Positions 9,477-20,044 of a stretch of DNA of 64,000 nt are shown here, piece by piece; the first letter of the stretch is position 1, and every line of letters starts with the position of its first letter. A model generated the notes under the pieces. It was not told the origin of the DNA, made no database searches, and was given only the letters and a program-made list of their open reading frames with translations. A program made the translations under genes and the position numbers. The DNA is from Diplolepis rosae (taxonomy: Eukaryota > Arthropoda > Insecta > Hymenoptera > Diplolepididae): positions 496,001-560,000 of the forward strand of contig JAPYXD010000250.1 of the NCBI GenBank assembly GCA_030998225.1. The letters are read 5' to 3'.

Positions 9477-9616
9477 CTTATTGTATTGCTACTGTTTTCT
9501 CTTTTTTGTTCTCTGTACTGGGTGAACTCTCTAGCCTTTGGGTTCAATTCCCATTTTTTATTTTCTTGATCTCTTCCTTTATTGCTTTCATTTGTTTCTT
9601 GTTTGTTGTGTTTCAT
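9398..9616 (-). CDS. Gypsy A Gag nucleocapsid end with CCHC zinc knuckle
   Basis: The last part of Gag. The motif CYNCGGKGHMKRDC is a canonical retroviral zinc knuckle (C-x2-C-x4-H-x4-C) that binds genomic RNA, followed by WYSQGNANGGY and a TAG at 9398-9400. An in-frame TAA near 9633 separates it from the preceding Gag segment; Gypsy B has no stop at that position but has another a few codons later, so both are private decay events. The -1 frameshift heptamer lies 16 bases before the stop codon. Confidence 0.85.
   Translation of the reverse strand: MKHNKQETNESNKGRDQENKKWELNPKAREFTQYREQKRENSSNTIRCYNCGGKGHMKRDCWYSQGNANGGY
9416..9422 (-). promoter_or_regulatory. programmed -1 ribosomal frameshift heptamer GGGAAAC
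   Basis: Read on the minus strand in the Gag frame, the codons are CAG GGA AAC, which gives the slippery heptamer G GGA AAC, of the X XXY YYZ type used by betaretroviruses and other elements. Slipping back one base reads GGG AAA CGC and enters the protease frame directly, with no stop between. The protease frame is open across this point and lacks its own conserved start. Gypsy B has GGAAAGC at the equivalent place (54246-54252), a decayed version. No stimulatory pseudoknot was worked out. Confidence 0.75.
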
Positions 9617-9634
9617 GTCCTCTAGTTCCCTTCT

Positions 9635-10039
9635 TTATTTTTCGTCTCTCAGGTCGTATGTTAGTTCTGGTAATTTGGGGTTCCATGCTAGCTGTTGTTT
9701 ATTGTTGTATCTGGCTATTTGATTTTCCTTCTTCCCAGCCCAATTGTTTGGATCTGGGTATCTGTAATTTTGGTTATGGTTGAATCTTATTCTATTTTGA
9801 AATTCGTTAATATCTCGATATTGTGGATATGTATTTTGTTTTCTCTGGTTGTTGTAGAAATATCTCGAATTGTTGTTGGTATATCTTGGATGGAATTGTA
9901 GTCTGTTTTGTGTGTTTTGTAATTCATGTCTAAAGTTATTCTGTCTTTCATAATTATTTTTGTATTCTTGACTATGCTGTTGTTCCTGGTTTATATCTAT
10001 TATTTTAATTTGTTGTCCTTTTAGTCTGGATTTTTCCAT
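9635..10039 (-). CDS. Gypsy A Gag, basic Asn/Gln-rich segment
   Basis: Begins MEKSRLKGQQIKI three codons after the shared TAG (10049-10051) and is rich in Asn, Gln, Arg and Tyr, with no folded domain apparent. It links capsid to the zinc knuckle in the same frame as both. The same segment exists in Gypsy B at 53629-54108. It may be reached by readthrough of the TAG or by internal initiation at its ATG; the sequence does not decide. Confidence 0.6.
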   Translation of the reverse strand: MEKSRLKGQQIKIIDINQEQQHSQEYKNNYERQNNFRHELQNTQNRLQFHPRYTNNNSRYFYNNQRKQNTYPQYRDINEFQNRIRFNHNQNYRYPDPNNWAGKKENQIARYNNKQQLAWNPKLPELTYDLRDEK

Positions 10040-10048
10040 TTCAGTTTC

Positions 10049-11677
10049 CTATTCTCTTCCTACTATTTCTAATTCTGTAAAGTTTTTGAATGAATTTTTT
10101 GTGATGTAAATTTTGTATTCGAGTCTTAAATTCTCGTAAACTTTTTTTAATTGCCATTCTAAGCAGGGAGGTGGTTCTAATTTCTCGAATAACTGTCTCA
10201 TTTCTATTACGAAACTGTGAATTTCTTGGTTCTTCTTTTTATTACAATATCTTATTTTGTTATGAATTACTTCTAGGTACTTTTCATTTAAATAGACCTG
10301 TTTGAGTTCTTGTATGAAATCTTTCAAGTTATGTCAATTTCTTTTATTTACTTGGTACCAACTTTGAGCTTCTCCTATCAATACGGCGTCTAAATTTTCT
10401 AAAGTATCTTCTTCGTTGATTTTGTATCCCCTTTTAAACCTTAATAAGTTACTTAAGAAAATTGTTGGGCTGTCATCTGTATTGTTTCCAAATTTAACCG
10501 GCCAATTCGACATAATTTGGAAAGGTGTTTGGACCATTCTGAATGGGAAAAGCGATGCTCGCATTGTTTGTAATTTGTTGTCCTGTATGCTTTCGTCGCT
10601 TAGATTGTTATTCTCTCTACTTTGGTTATCGTATAGTTCGACTTGCGCCTCGTTTCGTTTATTTTCTGGGTTAGTCAATATCTCGCTTCTTATTAATTTT
10701 CGGGGAACCGGTGTTGGCAACTTGAACATATTCTGGTCGTGTCCGTTTCCTTCTGTATTTACGTTTTTTGACCTTTCTTTATGTTTTGTTTTCCTATCAC
10801 TATCGACTTTTATTTGGTTTTCTGTTTTGAGGTTAACTATGTTAGGTGCTTCTATAATTTTATTTTGTGTACTTCTTAAGATCTGTTTCATTTTTTCTTT
10901 TAATGACTCTATTTCTGAGGTTAATTCTTGAATTTTTGATTTATCGTTTTTTTGTTCTTCGTTTTCAATAAGTATTTCTGCTTCTTTCCAAAATTCATTA
11001 TTCGTTTCTATAAACGAGTCTATTTTGAATGTTCTATCTTTTTCTTCCCTTTGCGTTCTTTTGTATATTTCTAGCTTTAATTTATCCCTTTCCAATTTTC
11101 CCTTAGTTATTTTTTCGATTTCTAGCCTCTCCTTATCTAGTTTTTTCGTTGCGCTTCTTCTTATTTCGCGTTCTCTCTCCCAGTATTGTAATTCTAATTC
11201 CCGACATTTTATTTTATCTAAATCTAAATTTTCTTCTTCCTCTAATATTCGCCAATAACCTACTGTATTTTCCGCATTAGGAGATAGCATGCCTTTGTAA
11301 GTACTATTTATTATTTCTGTGTCTATGTTGTGTTTCTGTAATATGTCCTTGTTTTGTCTGTCTTTGTCAATTGTCTCTATGCTACGTATTGTGGCTTTCG
11401 GTATTGTGCCTGTTTTTTTGGCATGCTGTCTCTCTCTAATCTCTAATTCTATTCCTTTATCTTTCGTTACTTCTATCTCCCTATTTCTTATTTCTAACAA
11501 TTCTTTTTCTCTTTTATTATTTATCGCTGTTCCCTCGTTTTCGTTGTCTTCCCCCTCTAATTTATCTTTCTCAATTTTTTTTCCTATCATCTCTTGATTG
11601 TTTTCACTATTGTTCATTTTCTCCTTTCTTTTTCTAGTTTCCCCGCTATGTTTTACTTTTCCCGATCTTAGATTCAT
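10049..11677 (-). pseudogene. Gypsy A Gag (matrix-like and capsid part)
   Basis: Structural polyprotein that would build the virus-like particle. The start ATG at 11675-11677 gives MNLRSGK, the LRSG opening seen in many gypsy Gags. About 300 residues of Glu/Lys-rich coiled-coil-like sequence follow, then the capsid region with FPFRMVQTPFQIMSNWPVKFGN, DSPTIFLSNLLRFKRG, DAVLIGEAQSWYQVNKRN and, after a TGA at about 10334-10336 (Trp in Gypsy B), FIQELKQVYLNEKY and KVYENLRLEYKIYI. It ends at TAG 10049-10051. Apart from the single nonsense codon the frame is complete over 543 codons. Confidence 0.85.
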
Positions 11678-11830
11678 AAATTCCTTTTGACTTACTCAAT
11701 CTTATCTGCTATTCCAACTCTTTTTTTGTCATCATTTTGTGTCACTTGGCAATTTTCACTGTTTCGCGCACTTTTCTCGGCTTGAGGATTTTTGCTTTAT
11801 TCGCAAAATCAGGATTTTGTGGGTTATTTT

Positions 11831-11842
11831 GGTTGGGCGCCA
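11831..11842 (-). promoter_or_regulatory. Gypsy A primer-binding site, tRNA-Lys type
   Basis: Minus-strand TGGCGCCCAACC starts four bases after the 5' LTR. Its first eleven bases are complementary to the 3' end expected of insect tRNA-Lys (...GTTGGGCGCCA), as used by the gypsy element itself. Confidence 0.75.
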
Positions 11843-11846
11843 AGTT

Positions 11847-12155
11847 TGTGACCGGGGTCGCAAACTGAGGAGAGGGAAAGGAGGGGACGCCGAGAAGGTG
11901 CACACAATCAGAATCACAATCGTGGTAACTACATTTATTAAAACTTACAAGTCGGTGTACGACACTCCGAAGCACAATCTACAGGCACAACAAAGGAGGT
12001 AGTCAACTTGTATTGACACGCTGACCTAGATCCCAACTGGACTCAACGCAGGTAACCGGCGACAGCGCGTGATCGCGGGGCATGCCAGGCCGAGTTCCCC
12101 CGAATTCCCATCGCAGGGCTGTGTCCTCACGGGGCGCTATTGTAACCTCGTTACA
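11847..12155 (-). repeat. Gypsy A 5' LTR
   Basis: 309 bp. Minus-strand ends TGTAACGAGG and GGTCACA (TG...CA). Contains the promoter and polyadenylation signals of the element; none was mapped individually. Followed on the plus strand by the AAAT target duplication. Confidence 0.95.
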
Positions 12156-12159
12156 AAAT

Positions 12160-12547
12160 GTTGGGCATGATTCCGAAAATACAAGCTAGACCTATCTCAA
12201 TGCCCCAAAGAATCCTGAGTATAACGAACTTATTGAGGACAGAATGTCCCTGACCGAGACCAAAGCATTTTAACAGAACACATCCCTTAAAAAACACCCT
12301 TACAAATGAGATAGAAAATTTGATAGGTAATTGGCGTGTCTCTAGCGACGACGAGGAATTTAGGCTCTGGTATGCCGTAATACTGGAAGAAAATGCACAT
12401 AAAAACGAAAATAACTTTTGTGAAACGCGAATAGATCCTAGGAAAACTTTTACGCGAAATTTCCAGGAAGATTTGAATAAATTAGTTGTAGTCAAGTCCA
12501 TTGGAGTCGAAATTGATAAGTTGAATTTTCCTTTGTGGATGTTTTGA
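12160..12547 (+). pseudogene. unknown ORF, continuation after Gypsy A
   Basis: Continues the frame that begins at 5005. One in-frame TGA lies at 12251-12253; otherwise it is open to the TGA at 12545-12547. The peptide (including IGNWRVSSDDEEFRLWYAVILEE) looks like true coding sequence, with balanced composition unlike its A+T-rich surroundings, but no family is recognised. It might be a host exon, a DNA-transposon gene or an endogenous viral gene. Confidence 0.45.
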
Positions 12548-12548
12548 G

Positions 12549-12713
12549 ATGAGTTTTAAATGGGCTTTAGAAAGCTGTGGTCCAGTCGATTTACATGATT
12601 GCTTTACTGATCCCAGTTATTTTGGAAGATTTTGCAAGTCGTATATGGCAAGTGTACACCAAGGAATTTCCGTATGGAATTTCCTTCAGGTCTTTTCAGC
12701 TGGGCTGAAGTGA
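12549..12713 (+). pseudogene. second unknown ORF or frameshifted continuation
   Basis: Starts at ATG 12549, one base past the stop of the preceding frame, and runs 54 codons through CGPVDLHDCFTDPSYFGRF to a TGA at 12711-12713. It is either the downstream part of the same gene after a one-base frameshift or a separate short gene. Not recognised. Confidence 0.35.
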
Positions 12714-14169
12714 AGCATTCAAAAACTTGGTGTCTTTATATGTAACTGTCGCATATATCATTCTTTACATGCACATGGATTTTTTCAATGGAAAATTAAT
12801 TTTGAAAAATTGATTCGTTTATACGTTACTTTCTTGGATACTATACAATTTTTTGCAGTGATTTTATATTATCAAATAAAAAAGTCGAAGTACTTCATTG
12901 TGTATCCTTATTTTTTCATATACAATTACATTAATTCCTTCATGGTTTTCGTTTATTATAACTAGATTTTACAATTTCTCAATGTTACGATCGACAAAAC
13001 TGTTTATTCTATGCATTTTATTACAATTAAAAAAAAATCATTTTTTATTATAAAATATATTAAGATTTTTATTAGAAATACATGTATAAATAAAAAAATC
13101 AGTAGAATCTTTTTTGCATTGAATGAAATTAACTTTAAATTCCCTGACAATATGCATAATCGTTTTTAGAATTTTTTATATATCATTTTTGAGGTTTATA
13201 GAACGATATTCAAGAAATGACAATGTAATTATTCGATCAAGTTAATAAACAGTTAATAAACAGGTACACCACAGTAGAACGCCTACTTGCCATATACACT
13301 TTCTCGTCCAACGCCTTGTGAAAGCGCATGAAGGTCACGTCCGCCTGGAATGAATATTTTTAATATAACGCAAAATAACCCTATGACGTCGCACTTTAAA
13401 AAATGCCAACCCATGACCATTCGATTGCAAATAATTTTATCTACGATTTGATACGTATATCAACCTTCAACCTTATGGGCGATACTTTTTACCTGACGCG
13501 TGTGTTTTCACAAGCAGTTGGAGTCATGAAGTTACAATTTTGTGACAGCCAACCCATTTTATCTTTAATCAGCATAAATTATCTATAATTTACAATAAAA
13601 ATTAATGTTTAACTCAATGAGGGAAAAATTTGACCTTAAATGCGCATGGTATAATTATTGTTTGTTCAACAAGTTTCAACTTCTGACCCGCCAACCCGTG
13701 ACGAATAATAATGATTTGATTTGATCGTTTATTCAGAATTTTTTCTAGATTTTAACTCCATGAAGGTAGACTTCTGAGTTACAGTAACTGGACTAACATG
13801 GTAATACCATATTGATCATTCTATTGATTTGTAGATCTGGCTGTAACTTGCGTTGATAAAATCACTCAAACGGTAATGCTATCTTGATCTCTTCATTGGT
13901 TTCTTGATCTGTTTGTAACTTTGAGTTGATTGAGTCGTGTGGCGTGACAATCAGTTGGGAAATGAATTTTTTAGGCCACATTTGAAATTAAGACTATTCC
14001 AAAATACCTGTTCAAACTTCCAATTGAGAAATGTACAACGCTCTGATACTTACCATAGAACATGTTTTGAAAATAGAAGATACCTGCAATTACGTTCACA
14101 GCGGAAATATAAACTGAACATGAATCTACAATAAACTGCAACACGAATAACAAAAATAGGGAAATTTTC
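12714..14169. other. long A+T-rich intergenic stretch
   Basis: No gene is recognised. Short open frames such as 13403-13588 carry no motif. From about 13940 weak similarity to a gypsy Gag tail may begin. Confidence 0.5.
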
Positions 14170-14835
14170 CACCCAAAAGAACTTAGATGTAAGAAATGTG
14201 ATAAAATAGGCACTTTCGTAACGTATGATCATATAAATTTCATGGAAGCGAATAAAGAGGGTATCTGAGGTGCAAATACCCCCTGATTCAGATAAGTCGC
14301 CAGAAAAATTAAATACTTATCATAAAGTAGAAACAAATACACGATTTCACATTGTAACCAGTTTCGAAAACAATCTTATAAAAACTTTGATAAGTATAGG
14401 TGCGACACATTCATATGCAAGGTCAAATGTTATTGGAAAAATTAATATTTTAAGTTACAAAATTTTTCAACCATTATCGAATAAACTAATAGTCTCGAAT
14501 TCAGATTAGTGCCGAAATTAAAAGTTAATGCAATTATCGGAAATGACATGCTTAATAAAATAGGAATGAAAATAGATTTCGAGAATAATATTTGGTGGTT
14601 GCCGGAATTAAAGTCAATTAAATACTCTATAAATTGGAAAAATAAATCAGAACCGATTTCGACGTCAATGACCCGTGATGTAAGTTTACAAGCAGTCTGG
14701 TTAAGCACAGAAAGAGAAAAAAATAGAAGAAAAGGAAATACATCAGGAGACTGTTTACAAACAGAGCCCAACAATATGGAACTAGATAGCGGAAATGGAG
14801 CTTATGAATTCCAATTCCGAAGAACGTCGAAATAG
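14170..14835 (+). pseudogene. gypsy Gag zinc-knuckle and protease fragment
   Basis: A shredded piece of a relative of Gypsy A/B. A damaged zinc knuckle (CKKCDKIGTFVTYDH) is followed by a protease with the active site changed to SIGATHSY, then, after loss of about 35 codons, PKLKVNAIIGNDMLNKIGMKIDF and IWWLPE, which line up with GTDMIERLGLKLDF and WWLPE of Gypsy A. Stops and frameshifts separate the blocks at 14266 and 14507. It ends at about 14835, where G+C-rich LINE sequence begins. Confidence 0.75.
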
Positions 14836-14879
14836 GGTAATCCCAAAAATAAGATTGAAGAAGCGGAATCGGGGTAATA

Positions 14880-15260
14880 TATTGATGTTCTGTTATGTTG
14901 TATTCCCCTCCTAGCAGCTGTAGGACCTTGTCGTTGGTGGAAGGGCTTAGTGCGTGGTCCCCGGCCCTGTCGGTTCGAGCGTAGGATCCCTATGAACGGC
15001 CTCTCCTGAATGAATGCAGGGACCCCCATAAAGGGCGCCCTGGAGTAAATGAAGGATCCCTATAAACGGGATTTCCTCGTGCGGATGGATGGGGTCTGGG
15101 GCAGTTCAGGTCCTTCGCTCGCGTTACGACAAAGAAATGGATCCCCTTAATCCAGGGTGTGCGCAACCGTGCCCATTGGCTCTCCTGACACCCGGGGGTA
15201 AGAAAGAGTACCCCGGGAATACCGGGTAACCTTCCCGAGTACTTAGCCTTAAGCCTGCAA
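14880..15260 (+). other. 5' untranslated region of a LINE
   Basis: An abrupt rise in G+C content with repeated GGATCCCTAT(A/G)AACG blocks (about 14985 and 15055) precedes ORF1. Read as the 5' UTR of the element whose ORFs follow; no internal promoter was mapped. Confidence 0.5.
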
Positions 15261-16337
15261 GTGGAACTCTGCAGGGTCGGACCAAATGCTTCCCTAGCTT
15301 CTCGTGGGATAAAAATGAAACCAGATAACGAAAATAAAAAAATTATCAGCAAAGTGGGAGAGGCGAGAGCTGAGGTGGCTGCGGAGCTGGGCTTGCAATG
15401 GTCTAACACTAATATACCCCCGCGAACCGCCCATGACGAATCGCATATACCGACGATGGCTGGTGGTTCTGGCTCTTCTGGGTCGGGTACCAATGTGATC
15501 CCTCGGCAAGTTGCGATGGAAGAGGATGCAAACCAACAGGCAACTGCTGGAGCATCCTCTGATATGAAGAGACTCACTGAGTCTCAGAAGACGAAGCTGC
15601 GGCAACAGGCCCTTCGCGAAAACGAAGCGGCTAGTGGCGCCACAGCTCTTCAGTCTCCTGTGGCAAGAGGAGTGGCCCGCAAAAGACTAAAGGGCTCTAA
15701 GGACACCACCCCGGAGGGGAAAAGGGGTCCGAAGAGGCCCAAGCCGGTGCGCCTGCCAGCGAATACAGAGCTGTCTGGTATCGGGCTTTCGGCTGCTCAG
15801 AGGACCAATCCTCGGACGGTGATAGTGGCGGACGCCGGTTACCCGGAGTCGGTTCTGTCACCAAAGTAGTTCGAACTCTTTAAGAAGGTCACGCTGCACG
15901 CCCTGGACCATCAATTGGCCGAGATTTGAGACCTCTTTTTGTAGGGGAGGAGTTTTTATTTTTGTGGCGTCAAACTCAGAGACTAAAGCATGGCTAACCA
16001 AAACGGTGGCCGAGCTCAGGCCCTGGGGGAAAGCACCAACCTGAAAGTAAGCGGGGTGGAGGTACTCCAAAAGATGCTAAAGGCGATGGCCTGGATTTCC
16101 GGGAAACCGGAGGACCCGGCTGTCGTTCTGCGGCGTCTGAAGGGGTTCAACCCCTCGCTGAAAACAACATCCTGGCGTAATATCAGGCACGAGAGACCTC
16201 AGAAGGCTAATACGACGGGAGGATTAAAATACCTCCTATTCGTTCAGGTCCCTGAGTCTCAGGCGAGAGCCTTAGCAGGCCTCAACGACAGGTCCTTCTA
16301 CCATCTTGGCCAGATTACCTTTAAGGTAAGCGGTTGA
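15261..16337 (+). pseudogene. LINE ORF1 with DUF4780-like domain, frameshifted
   Basis: A gag-like ORF1 of a Jockey/I-type non-LTR retrotransposon. The N-terminal frame (ATGs at 15261 and 15315) is open to 15869 and is low in recognisable structure, with KRGPKRPKPVRLP basic stretches. After frame breaks near 15870 and 16040 the domain continues: ALDHQLAEI, GGVFIFVASNSETKAWLTKTV, then LKVSGVEVLQKMLKAMAWI, NPSLKTTSWRNIRHE and LLFVQVPESQARALAGLNDR up to the TGA at 16335. The order and spacing (W-L-x-x-x-V, then N-x-x-L-x-T-x-x-W, then a C-terminal beta strand) fit the DUF4780 domain often seen in insect LINE ORF1s. It is assumed to bind element RNA. Confidence 0.65.
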
Positions 16338-16385
16338 GAGCATAAGGAGCCTGCCATGGAAACGGAGAGATCGGAGCAGCCCTAA

Positions 16386-16500
16386 ATGGCTGTATCCGGC
16401 TTAAACATTATCCAAATCGACTTGTATCACAGCAAAAGCGGTTCTGCAGTTCTGCAGAAAAGCATAGCTGTGATGTACAGAGGCATCTCACTTATCCAAG
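16386..16500 (+). pseudogene. LINE ORF2 start: endonuclease N-terminus
   Basis: ATG 16386 opens MAVSGLNIIQIDLYHSKSGS, ending in RGISLIQ, the first strand of an apurinic-type endonuclease (typically ..IIQINLHHSK...ALIQEPW). The frame is cut at about 16500 by an R1-type 3' tail, losing the catalytic Glu region and the rest of the nuclease. Confidence 0.7.
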
Positions 16501-17079
16501 ACCGGAAATCGCATCGGGGCCTGCACCCGCGGTCCTGCGTCTTGGACTGACTTGGCCGTCCGCGTCGTCCGGGGGGGAATTGCTTTATTGACTGGCGCGG
16601 CTAGTCGGTCTGCCTAACGGGCGTGCGACCGCGGATGGGAGTCCCGGGCGAACGGATGATGGAAGAGTCGTACGCGGCTTTAAGCAACCAACCGCCCGTG
16701 AAGTTTAAAGCCGAAAGGCGGTTCCGCGGGCGGTGTATTGGTTCGAGAGAGGGGTTTTTTTGGTTTTAACAGGTATGCATAGTCCCGTTCTAGGAGAGTC
16801 CTGTACAACGTCCATAAAAGATTTCGCCATTTTTCTCCTCACCAAAAAAAAATCACTACTGACCTGGATATTCTAAATACAGAACCAACCGCCCGTGAAG
16901 TTTAAAGCCGAAAGGCGGTTCCGCGGGCGGTTTATTGGTTCGAGAGAGGGGTTTTTTTTGTTTTACCAGGTATGCCTAGTCCCGTTCTAGGAGAGTCCTT
17001 TACAACGTCCATAAAATATTTCGCCATTTTTCCTCCTCACCAAAAAAAAATCACCACTGACCTGGATATTCTAAATACA
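16501..17079 (+). repeat. R1-type LINE 3' tail, tandemly duplicated
   Basis: From about 16501 the sequence matches, on the opposite strand, the 3' UTR of the R1-clade LINE at 27707-28017 (CGCATCGGGGCC, GCGGTCCTGCGTC, AAAGCCGAAAGGCGGTTCCG, GGAGAGTCCTGTACA). The last 197 bases, including the A-rich end, occur twice in tandem: 16686-16882 and 16883-17079, differing at only a few positions. It is a short 5'-truncated insertion whose end was later duplicated. Confidence 0.8.
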
Positions 17080-18068
17080 GAAACGATACCGACTTTTCGG
17101 AACTCTGTGCGAGAGGAGGTAATGAGCACATGCAGATCGTGTACGAACTGGAATCACACGCACCTTCTGGCCCCACATGGGCCAGAAACCCGAGGAAAAC
17201 AAATTGGGAGTGCTATTGCGCAGACTTACCAGGCTTTAAAGGTCTAACGGAGGTGGAAGGGATTCTCAGAAACGCCGACAGCTGCCCTCGACCCAATTGG
17301 AAATACGTGGGCGACTGGCCCATGAAATCGCCTCCCCAGCCAGGGTTAGATGGGCCTTAAAGTCTTTTAACCCCTTCAAGTCTCCAGGCCCGGATGGCAT
17401 TTACCCGGTCCTCCTACAGAGGGCTGGGGACCCCATCATAGGGCCGCTAGTAAGACTTGCTAGGGCCAGGCTGACTCTGGGTTACGTCCCCAAAGCTTGA
17501 AGAGGGACAAGGGTCATTTTCATAACGAAAGCAGGCAAGAACAGATGGACGTCCCCGAAGGATTTCCGACCAGTCAGCCTTATCTCCTTTGTACTAAAAA
17601 CTTGTGGAGAGACTCGTGGACAGATACATCCGCGATCAGATCCTGATGACAATACCGCTACACAGGGATCAGCACGCCTACAGGGCCGGTTACTCGACCG
17701 AAACAGCCCTGAGCAAGGCGGTGAACCTGATTGACGACCAACTGAACCATGGAAGATTGGAAGGTGGGTCGCGCACATCTCCCAGGTGATGGAGACAACT
17801 GGTTTGCAGACGGCTCCAAAAACAAGGAGAGCGCGGGGGCTGGTTTCTATGGGAATAACAGCGATACAAGCCTCGTGGTCCCGTTGGGACCCCACTCCAC
17901 AGTTTTTCAAACCGAGATTGTGGCCATACTCCAATGCGCATCCGTAGCACGGAATTATGGTCGCGGCAGGAACGTCCGCATCTGCTCAGATAATAGAGCG
18001 GCCATCACGACACTAGGTAAGTCAGTGACTACCTCGACGCTGGTCTGGGAATGCTACGAAGCATTGAA
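17080..18068 (+). pseudogene. LINE ORF2 remnant: RT and RNase H
   Basis: The continuation of a non-LTR ORF2. The RT begins with SPGPDGIYPVLLQRAG and TRVIFITKAGKN, then KDFRPVSLISFVLKT (RT blocks 1-2), QHAYRAGYSTETAL, and breaks off at about 17750. It resumes inside an RNase H domain: WFADGSK (first Asp), STVFQTEIVAILQC (Glu), VRICSDNRAAI (second Asp) at about 17800-18020. The catalytic FADD block of RT is lost in the gap. RNase H after RT points to I/LOA-type elements. Frames shift near 17590 and 17750. It probably belongs to the same element as 14880-16500. Confidence 0.78.
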
Positions 18069-18235
18069 CAAACATTTCTTAAATTATAAATCCATTTTAA
18101 CGCGACATGATCTTCAAGTACCTCAAATTCGTATCCTTCAAGATACGGTCTAAACTTTTCAATAGACCAAATTACGGCTAGGCATTCTTTTTCTGACATT
18201 GAGTACTTGTTTCCAGTTTCTGATGTTACAAGTGA
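18069..18235 (-). pseudogene. gypsy RNase H fragment
   Basis: Minus-strand frame reading [28 protein letters not shown] and DHVALKWIYNL, matching the RNase H of Gypsy A/B ([27 protein letters not shown]). Only about 55 codons remain; bounded by LINE sequence on the left and a dispersed repeat on the right. Confidence 0.85.
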
Positions 18236-20040
18236 ATCAAACCGGCTAAATTTTTCCAAAAACGTAATGTGGAATTACTAAATAAATTCGTATGGAACTT
18301 GAAGCACCGTAACAAGGTGATTGATGCAGCTTATCGCTGCTCAAATCAAAGAACTTTTAGCGAATGGTTGGCTCGGGAAAGAAATTCTCAATCTCACTAT
18401 TTTTATACTAAATAATTATCAACTTATAGATAAAGTGCCTACATGCACTTATATAACTGTATGTTATATGCTATTATATTTCGGGTTATACTGTATCCTA
18501 AGAGGTTATTAATATAAATAATGCATGTTAATGCATAATTACCTTCATGCACTAATATAAATGCATGATTCATATTATTACATTTTTTAGACTGCATAGT
18601 TTCAGTTCCTTAGTGTAAATAATAAAAATTAACACGTAAATATGTACACGGTGAACAATTTTCATCTATAATCCCAAATATCTTCTAAAATACTTTATCT
18701 ACAAAAAAATGGTTTGGACAAAGGTTGACCAGGATCGAGGGGAACATTTGACTGTGCCATTAATTTTGACCTGGAGGTCAATTTTAAAGGTCAAATGGAG
18801 GTAAGGCCCTTTTCTTAAAGGAAAACCCCTACTTTTAACTGCAGATTTGAAAAGAGCGAGAAATTTCACGTCAAATATGACCTGTGGAAAAATGGTTTTT
18901 GTGACCTTGGAAAGGCAAAAAATTAAGGTCAAATGTCTGGGAAAAGACCAGATGCCCTTTTTCTGAATTGTCTTAGTTTTTCGGGGTAAACAAACGTTCA
19001 AGATGCTTCACAAAAGTCGATGAAATGTTAAGGTGTGTTGCGAACCAGCTGAAAATAAGCAACGTTAACCTAAGATTATAAAATGAATAAAGATTTAATA
19101 GTCCATTCAAAACTTTTCGCATAAAGGCGGAAATAAGTACGAAAAGTTATTTTCAGCTGTCGCAACCTGAGCATTTTGCGTGTATCCGAGTAATTAGTAC
19201 CAGAAATACCAATAACTGTCCCAGAAGAAGGGATAGCCCATTTATTCAATCCTTGAAAGGTTGATAATCCTCAATAATTTTAGTTTACATAAAAAAGGTC
19301 AAATGAATATCGAGTCCGACTTATTTCAAAAGATCGGAAAGCGGTTACGTTAACAAAAATTCTCATTTAGCAATAGACTCAAAAGGGTTTGAATTTACCA
19401 AGCATTTGGAAATCAGTTATGGCAAAATTCCTTGTCAGCATGTCCTAAATAAAATCCTACAATCATCACAATTTCCCACCAGGGTACCATCGATACGAGT
19501 CTTCGAGGCAAATCTAAACTCAGTCAAAATCGAAGTTACTTGAGCAACTTGGAACCGGCCAGAACTACTCGAGAGTAGGAATCTTAAAAATTCTACCTTG
19601 CCCACTCGTGAGTCGGAACCAAAAGGGCGAGCGTAAAACAAGAAAAATCTTTTATCCGACGGAAGCCACCCGTAGGGCTGACAACGCGGGGAGTTAAGTA
19701 CTTCCGCCACTAGATTTGTGTCTCTTTCAATTCAAGGTGCGCCGGTGGCCAATTAGCCGCGAGTGCTAATAATGCGTGTTCAGCTTGGTGCGGAGTAAAA
19801 GAAAAAGGAAATCTTCAGAGGAAAATCTTGTTGTCGAATCTCAAAATGACAAGAAGACTTTTTCTACGGATACTTTTAAATTATTATGAGGCATCAGTGA
19901 GGAAGGTGGATCAATTTTAACGCATTCCTCCTCTTCTGGTTGAAAGCCACTGATTTTTTACCTCTTCTAAGGTTAAGAGATAAGGATCGCGAAAGACAGG
20001 AGTGCGACGTAAGCCGCAACGAAAATAAGGAGTAAAGGAA
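18236..20040 (+). repeat. long LTR-like dispersed repeat, copy 1
   Basis: Shares modules in the same order with copies at 27460-32108, 40560-40920 and about 47040-50633: an opening AAATTTTTCC block with GATGCAGCTTATCG (18240-18400), an A+T-rich block with AATGCATGTTAATGCAT (18410-18600), a block with CGAGTCTTCGAGG and AGAACTACTCG (19490-19580) and a block with GTCGAATCTCAAAATGAC (19830). It is interrupted at its right by a mariner remnant, and the usual terminal block is not seen. Open frames inside are by-products. Confidence 0.6.
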
Positions 20041-20044
20041 TCAA

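Larger units (their letters stand above)
5082..12155 (-). mobile_element. Gypsy A: Ty3/gypsy LTR retrotransposon, RT-deleted
   Basis: A complete-ended element on the minus strand: 5' LTR 11847-12155, tRNA-Lys-type primer site, gag, -1 frameshift, protease, RNase H C-terminal half, integrase, an extra third ORF, polypurine tract and 3' LTR 5082-5389. It is flanked by a 4-bp target duplication AAAT (5078-5081 and 12156-12159). The LTRs differ at about seven positions by eye, so the insertion is fairly young. The RT and the N-terminal RNase H are absent; the junction lies in an 11-bp repeat that also flanks the missing segment in Gypsy B. A handful of nonsense codons break gag and pol. It could only move with enzymes supplied by intact relatives. 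Confidence 0.95.

Noticed and set aside
10416..10931. Plus-strand 171-codon frame across Gypsy A gag
   Set aside because: Antisense shadow of the capsid region; no motif and opposite to LTR direction.
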